Positions 56,721-64,000 of a stretch of 64,000 nucleotides of DNA are shown piece after piece. Position numbers and translations under genes: made by a program. The stretch's first letter is position 1, and every line of letters begins with the position of its first letter. The notes beneath the pieces are model-generated. The model made no database searches and was not told where the DNA came from. It saw nothing but the letters and a program-made list of their open reading frames with translations. Source of the DNA: Epiperipatus broadwayi (Eukaryota; Onychophora; Udeonychophora; Euonychophora; Peripatidae); assembly GCA_028023455.1 (NCBI GenBank), contig JAQFVV010000143.1:2148001-2212000 (forward strand), given 5' to 3'.

Positions 56721-59700
56721 AGGAAAGCTGAAATTTTAGCTTGCACAGAGACACCTCTTACTCTCATAGTGGCCCTGTTTTATTGCATTACTTTATAATA
56801 ATTAAATGACCAACTAGGATGGCTATGGATTGGCTATCTGGAAGAAGAAAAAAATGGAAATCCTCTGCAGAATGTCTATTTTATTAACCCAAATTTAAAC
56901 CACAAGCATGATAGATAGTTGTTAATGATTGCACAAGATCTTTCCCTTATATATATTGTGACCTTCACTTATGATCATCAACTAATCTAGACTCATGTTT
57001 GGTGCTATAATCCGCCTTTATGTCCTTCTCTTTGAATGCTGGAATCATATATACGAATCTGGCTGCACATTTCATGACACCAAATCCGCCCTTTGTAACC
57101 TATCATGCTCTCATTATCAAGAATATAAGCATAAAGAAACAAAAAGGTTAAACTAATGAAATGATTCCTGTATTGAATAAAACTAGCATGAAACTATAGA
57201 TCTAAAGAAGATCACAATGTGATTAATAAAGATAATAACTTCTGATCAAACCAGCTTTAAAATCCACACAAACAAAATATGATGAGTTAAATTTGATATT
57301 CAGAAAACCAATAAATAACTAATAATTATATCTCTGGAATGATTATGAATTTAAAATTATAATGAAATAATAAGTAAATTATGATGTAGATGACTAACTG
57401 GATGATGAAAAGAAGTAATAATTAAATAGTAGAATGAAATGAGTCTAAGAATGAAGAGAACAGAGCGAAGATGTATGAGAATAATGAATGATTAAGATGA
57501 TAATAGAATAAGAGTTAATGAATAGTTAAGATGCTAAAAAAAATAGAAGTTAATGTATGATTAATCAATTATGATAATGAATTAATGTCAAATGAGAATG
57601 AATAAATAAAAGAACAATCAAGATGAAATTGAAGAACAATGTTAATGATGGAGACTGAAATCTTAAACTATAAACTAATATTGTATTAAATAGTATGAAG
57701 ATAAGCTAAATAAAAATAGGGATTCCAAGCTTGACACAACCAGAATATTTATCATAAAATCAAAACAAGCTATTCCTTTTATGACTAAAGAAGTAATTTA
57801 CATCTTAAAGTTTGGTTGACTTTCATAAAACAGTGAAAGTAATCTATTTTCAAGTCTAATTATAATAAATAACTAGCTATAAAATTTACTACAAATTCAA
57901 ATTCTACCTTGAAACTTAACAACTAATTCTTCTCAGGGTTCAAACACTCAAAGATCATTATACAAAATATACTTGGGTCAGTGAGAGGGATTTTACCACT
58001 ACCCGAATAGAATGCACAAAACAGCTCTCAATATAAACTCAATAACTATTATAACTTTAATATTTAAGAAATAGGAATAACTTTTTAATAACTAAACACA
58101 ATAACTTACCAAATTCCTTTTCTTAAATAATTATAAACTATGTGATCAAGATCAATGAATGATAGCTCTGTGGGTTCAACTAAACTGATTAAACCAATAC
58201 TAAGTGTTTATCTTTTAGTATATCACTTAAAACAATATGTACTCTAGGTTTATAATTTTGATTGTTAAGTGATGATGCCTTAGATGTACTCATAAATTAC
58301 TGGGATTAACAAAACTATTATAATATACCAACATATAGTTAATTTTACTATATTGGTCAATGATGATTTCAATATATAATCATCTGATATGTTGATAGCA
58401 ATAATAATAATAGTGTGTATGGTGACTAGCAATAAGACTACAGGCAACTAAATAAATTTTTAAACACAAGATTTATTTACAATATTTACAAATCTTTATT
58501 TCAAATACATTGTCTGAAATAAACCCAATACATCAAATTAAACTCTGGGATGGCAAATACTTTGTATCACATTGACTATATACTCAGTAAATGAGATAAA
58601 CTAATACAGTGATGTCTATAGTGCCATTATTATTACTGGCTAGGTTTCTATTATTATTCTATCTTCTAGAATGTGAGATTTAAACTTTATCTAAATTATA
58701 CTAGCATTTACATTATAAACAAAATGTACTTATGTCTTTGGGATATACACAACTTTTTAAATCTAAAAACTTGAAGTTATGATTTAAGGTATTAAACTAT
58801 AGCTATTTGACTTGTTGGAATATGATAAGGGCAATTATCATATACAGCACAATTAATAATTTATTCTCTTTTAATGCGAAAAGATTCATCGTATTGATGT
58901 GGGGACAGACATCATATGTCAAATACACATATAACACTAAAACATTATCCATGTCCACAACCTAATCATTGAATATTTAACTGATCTTATCAATCCATTG
59001 GTGAATCACTACTTGATAAAGATAAATCCACACTGCCCACATGCATCCCTTGCTCTTACATCTATAAGTTCTACAATCACTAGTAGGTTTTGATTTGGTT
59101 TGTCTATAAACTGATGAAGATCCTACAACGTCATAAAACACTATTACAATTAGGCAAACACTATAGCTAGATCAGTGTTCCTTAATCTAACATCATCTTA
59201 TCCTTGCTATTGGATTTTGAAATACTGAACTTCACCATCCATGGTGGAAAACTAACTCTCTAACCTCATGAGGGATTAAACAATAAAAGGGAGGCTCTAC
59301 AAAACAACATGATAGTTGTATAATATGGCTAATTCTAATATCTCTCTATAGATATACACATGTGGGCTTATCCTCTTCATGGAAAATAGAATTCAAACCA
59401 TGGATATCCTTTCTTTTAGGATTAATTATGCTAACTAAGCATTAATTATTACTCAGCCTCGACCATACCATCCTCATGGAATCAACAATGGGTGATTATC
59501 CATCAGCCCATGTTCAATATTAATACCAATATTATTCTATTTGATGCTATTATATGTGGCACATACTTATCAGCTAAAAGCTGTCACAAATCCTTCTCAA
59601 TACTATATATAGCAAGGTAAAACAACACCAATAATAAAAGTGGAAATATAAATATTTCATTTCACAATGCAGAAACTATGAATGTATTAATAGACAAACC

Positions 59701-60202
59701 AAAATATATGTCAAATGAATGATTAATTATTTTAAAATAATTAACTATACTTTTGTTATAGCAAGAACTATGCATGTTCATTTCTATGCAAAATTAAGAA
59801 ATGAAAAAGGCTTAGATTAATTTTTTTATATATAAGAAAATAATTGGGTCATTATAGTATATCTATGACAAAATTTAAGTCTGTTCATCCTTTAATAAAA
59901 TATTAAAATCTGTTTAAAAAAAAAATACGAGAGATAAATCTCTCTTTCTCTCTGTCTAGATGAACGATATATAATATTATGTTTTCCCTCAACTGGAAAA
60001 ATAAAAATACATGTAATAGATGTATATATTTTGCACATCTTTTTCTCTTTAACTCAATATATATTTTATACTACAATAAATAAATAAAAAGAGAATTTCT
60101 GAAATAATACCTTACAAACACATATTACAATAATAGATCTAGGCCATAAATAAAATAAACAAACACTTTCTCCCATTGTATTTTCTCTTTCTCAATTCAC
60201 AG
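56721..60202. other. Unclassified stretch without supported gene
   Basis: 57100-57750 is purine-rich on the plus strand (many gaat/aatga words). 58860-59500 is of more mixed composition. No coding frame, terminal repeats or reliable splice pair were seen. A decayed retroelement is possible but unsupported. Confidence 0.35.
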
Positions 60203-60249
60203 TTTGTCCCCTCTTTTTGAGCTGAATGATCCAGATACTGATATAATGA
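60203..60249 (+). CDS. Possible 47-nt microexon
   Basis: A pyrimidine-rich tract (tttctctttctcaattcac) and AG at 60201-60202 precede a 47-nt segment open in one frame: LSPLFELNDPDTDIM with one split base at each end. It is followed by A|GTAATT. The polypyrimidine tract is the best in the window, but the donor is mediocre and the exon very short. Speculative. Confidence 0.2.
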
Positions 60250-62529
60250 GTAATTGTTCATAAGTAACTTATATATATTTTATGATTATTAACTTCAATT
60301 TTGGCATAGAGAAATAATATTCAAATACTTCCAAGTGTAACGCAATTAAACAGATTGGTTTATTCACTTTTCTATAGATAATTTTCCTTAATAACTTTAT
60401 AGATTATTATGATCTTCAAAACAAACTTTTTAAATACATTTATTGATTCTGTTCTTTCCTTCCATGGTAATATTTGTAACAACTTTAAGTAATTTGACCA
60501 TTTTTCAAACATTTTTTAAAAATCTTATTTATACGCATTGCACAGTAAAATTTTAAAAGTAAATATTTATTTAATTACATTTCCATTGGCAAAATAATAA
60601 CTGTTTAGCAATACTAAGAAGAATTTATCCAATTATAAATACGATATCCTTAGCATTTTAATTAATCTGTAATTTTTCATTTCTATCATTACACAAGTTC
60701 GCGCTAAAAACAAAATTTGCAGATGAGTTTCTCAAAAAGAATAGGGAATAATTCATGCATTTTTCTTTTAACTGTATCACAAGTTATGATTCAAAAAATG
60801 ACTCTTTTTTTATTTGTTTATTTTATCTTTTGACATTTTCTTCAAAATTATTTCAAATTATTTTATTGAAATTATCATTTATAAGTAAGCACATTCTTTT
60901 ACTTAATAATAAGTGCGCGAAAACAAATATTTTTCATCAGCTTTTTCTTTTAAATGTAAAGAATTTATGCGTCATTTTTAAATCTGAGAATTTAAACATA
61001 TGAACAAAATAAAAGCAAAAGCTTACTTTTTCTTAAATTGTTCTGGGTTTGAAGTAATATTTATTTAAGTAAATACTAATCCACATGGCTCTAATTTCTC
61101 CTTTCCAGTATAACTTTCAGGAACCATCAATAGACAGAAAAAACGGTGTTAAAACGATAGCAAGACTTTAAGATTTCTATTCAATCATTTTAGATAACAA
61201 TATACTATAATCCCATTCAATTAGATTCCCAATTTTTCTGATTTTTTTAGCTTTTTTCTTCCTTATTTTATACGATTAGAGTTGAAGTCTGTTGATTCTC
61301 ATTCTCTTTTTCTTAATCATCCCCCCTACAACTTTGTTAGATCATATATAGTTTTTAATTACAAAGCATTGTGGTAACAAATTGACCAATAACCTTAGTG
61401 TGAATATATTAATATTACCCCACCTACCTTTGTTTTTAATAACTACCTACAAAATCAAGATTGTTTTCAATTCACTACAAAAAATATGCTTAAAAATTAA
61501 CTATAATGATTCATTTTACAAGATTTACAAATTTAATTAATTAATTTATTTATTTCAATTGCTATTCAACAATAATAAAATAGCAATATATTTATCTCCC
61601 AATTAATAACAATACTTTTAAATTGTTATTATATCCCTAATTAAAGCCTATACTGGGTTTGAAATCTCTTCTCCACTCAAGCAGATTTCCTAGTGCATCC
61701 AGAACAGTCCTTATTTAAATCCACTTTATTAAGATTTTAATGCTAAATATATTATTATGATTTAAAATTTTGGATTATTTAATACAGGGACCTGAATAAA
61801 AGGTCACAATATATAAATTTAGTATATGTTTTAAAATAGTTAAAGAATTTTGGAATACAATAAAACACTGTTCTATCTTGAATACTGCAATTTGATAGCT
61901 ATTAGAAATGGAATTTATCAAAGATTAGATATTTCTTAATAGGTATAAATGAATGCTAATTTGTTTTATTTGAATTAATTTTGTAATACATTTGATAAAA
62001 TATGGAACTAATAAACTCTAAAATAACATATCATGTTTATTATTTTATATTAAGAACTTTGTAATTGAATTTATTTATCATAATTAGATCCTTTAACTTT
62101 TGTAAAAGATATTTATGAAAATGAATTTATATTACAGATGACTCTTCAGTTATTGAAATAAATATATATAAAAGTATAAGCTATTTGTAGAATTTAAACC
62201 TTAGGCAGTTAAATAATATCAAATGTTTTTAAATGAAATTAAAAATAATGTTACAACTAAATGATTATTCTTTTATTTTTTTCTCCATTTTTATTTTATT
62301 ATCTGCAGGCATTTAGGTTAATTCAGGGCTATTTGTGAGGTCCTCTTGTCATTGGTCATCTCCTGCAGTAATTATGACAATGGAATTGTGTATTGTGCAA
62401 TCATGTTTCCAACTTTTAAATACAACTATAGCTATTCTAACTCCAATATTTTTTCTTTTTTTTTCTAATTTTTTTATTCTTTATTTTTACTTAGTATTTG
62501 TCTGAAGGTTTGTAATGATAGTATATTAT
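60250..62529. other. A+T-rich stretch, nothing supported
   Basis: An 82-codon frame at 60755-61003 is Phe/Leu/Ser-rich without recognisable features. No repeat arms were seen. Confidence 0.4.
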
Positions 62530-62719
62530 AAGATGTGATATGTTGGACTATTTCCATCATTTATGAGTGAATGTTGAACGCGTAGAAAATTTTAAACTTT
62601 ATTTAAACTTTCCAAATACAAACAACTTGTTAGTTAAAAAGTTTAAATAAAGTTCAAAATTTTCTATACATTCAACATTCACTCATAAATGATGGAAATA
62701 GTCCAACATATCACATCTT
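62530..62719. repeat. Young palindromic foldback, 190 bp
   Basis: Arms of about 80 bp (aagatgtgatatgttggact, then tttccatcatttatgagtga) are inverted repeats differing at only about four positions, around a roughly 28-bp loop (62612-62638). The near identity implies recent origin or gene conversion. Non-coding. Confidence 0.88.
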
Positions 62720-64000
62720 TTATTTTTACTTATTTTGTTTTTTATTTTATGGTTAGAATAGTCATAATCATTTATGAGTGGCTGTTAATGGTGAATATGT
62801 AGAATATAATTGAATTAGCTGATAGTTTGATATTAAAACAAAATGATAGATTTCCATGGAATCTATTTGTAGAGCTTTTTCACTGAAAATAAAATCTTTG
62901 TCATAAAATACTTATATTTAAAACCAAAAGATTATCAGAAAATTTAAAACAGCCAAGATGAAATTTTATAAAAATTTTGAAATTTCAGTGATTTAATATC
63001 AAAAATATATAGGTATTACAATAAAATTATTAAGTATTATTTTTTTAATATAGTAAAAATCTTTTGAAATAGACAAAAAAAGAGATTCGAAAACATCTTA
63101 GGTATAGAATAAAGAATCAATTTCACCTCAGAAAATATTATTTTTTCAAGATTAATTTTCTTTTATATCAAATGGGCATGCATGCACATATGTAGATGTA
63201 TTCACATACATTAATAACAATTAATATATATTGTTATTAAATTTGAGTCAGATACAAAATATTTGACTGATCTCTGTAACATTTAAGAAACTATTATTAT
63301 TATATAGTCAAAATAAGTCATAGATCACATGACCCTATTCTCTTAACCTTGTAAGTTATAAACAATTCCTCAACAAGGTTTGTGATAAATGCTTAGACAG
63401 AGAAAGCATTTAAAATATCTCTGTCAGGAACTTCGTATTTTTAGCAGAAAAAGAAGGCGAACTTTCGCCATTAAGTGACATTTGCTATTAAGTGAATTAG
63501 GTCTTTTTTTCCCATTCATGAATGTATATATACCAATAAATGACATATTATTACTAATTGGGCCAACGTTATTTTAATGTAACATTATTTTATTAACACA
63601 GTTTACATTTTATTATATTTTATCAAACATTACTAAAATTAAAAAGAAATGTAAAAAAAGACCTGATTATAGTAAAGTAACAAATTAAAAATAATTTAAG
63701 GAGAAAAAATGTCACAGTAATTAAATTATTTAATATATTTTTTTTCTTTTTACTTAAAAATAATAATATCAAAGCAATTTTTGGCATTACCACATTGATC
63801 TTGGAATACGATGTTATGAAGTTATTCTATAAATCTTAAAAAAACCCAACTCTCATTAGCTTTGAAATTCTTGTCGGTAGCTTCCCGTCTTTAAACTTCC
63901 ATAGAGATAAGCAAATTTAAAACTTTTGCACTGGTTAATGACGTTGTTTAAAGGAATATTATAACTGATTTGATTTTCAATCCATATTAATAAATGTTTT
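62720..64000. other. A+T-rich stretch to the window end
   Basis: Fragment tcatttatgagtg recurs near 62768, echoing the adjacent palindrome. No gene is supported. Confidence 0.4.

Noticed and set aside
56957-61808. LTR retrotransposon suggested by TGTGACC at 56957 and GGTCACA at 61808
   Set aside because: No repeated LTR sequence could be seen inside the interval and no gag or pol frames; a 7-bp inverted match is easily chance.
1-64000. CRISPR arrays, operons, ribosome-binding sites or prokaryotic genes
   Set aside because: None seen; repeat content, splice-like signals and retroelements point to an animal nuclear genome.

Overview
This is a strongly A+T-rich, intron- or intergenic-type stretch of a eukaryotic nuclear genome. 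Long open frames are absent, stops are dense in all six frames, and there are no operons, Shine-Dalgarno sites or prokaryotic gene families. The transposon relics are of animal type: RTE-like and another non-LTR reverse transcriptase, Penelope-like elements with a GIY-YIG domain, hAT elements, a Helitron and a tRNA-derived SINE. A metazoan, most likely an invertebrate, fits best. I cannot name the species.

No complete conserved host gene is visible. The host-gene evidence consists of: a candidate 59-nt minus-strand exon at 15504-15562; a candidate 76-nt plus-strand exon at 20063-20138; a well-spaced TATA/initiator promoter at 30001-30036 with a possible short first coding exon ending in a GTAAGC donor; a small hydrophobic ORF at 30929-31141 behind another TATA run; and a CCAAT/TATA promoter with a short leader exon at 40344-40434, which may start a transcription unit ending near poly(A) signals at 43256-43290.

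Layout. 1-8 kb: foldback elements, a 519-bp hAT with exact 8-bp target duplication (5665-6183) and a short tRNA-SINE (7831-7935). 9-20 kb: two decayed RTE-like retrotransposons (9.2-10.8 and 18.0-19.5 kb), foldbacks, and the first half of a segmental duplication (15.2-16.0 kb) that carries the 59-nt exon. 20-29 kb: foldbacks and low-information DNA. 29-32.2 kb: promoter/exon candidates and copies of a roughly 420-bp repeat ending in a tRNA-like box. 32.2-36.4 kb: three Penelope-like copies, tail-to-tail then head-to-head. 37-46 kb: hAT relics around the 40-43 kb candidate unit. 48.6-49.4 kb: a 2.1-copy tandem array of a 350-bp unit with a TATA box and snRNA-like folds. 49.9-53.5 kb: a non-LTR RT fragment bracketed by inverted copies of the tRNA-like repeat, then a TIR transposon holding an inverted piece of the RT element's 3' region. 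53.8-56.7 kb: a roughly 195-bp tandem repeat, a Helitron with a helicase C-terminus, and the second half of the segmental duplication, lacking the exon. 57-64 kb: mostly featureless, with a young 190-bp palindrome at 62530-62719.

The most unusual items are the 350-bp tandem unit, the inverted Penelope cluster with its deleted catalytic site, and the duplicated 0.6-0.8-kb block in which only one copy keeps an exon. All calls come from reading the sequence by eye; no alignment or search was run.
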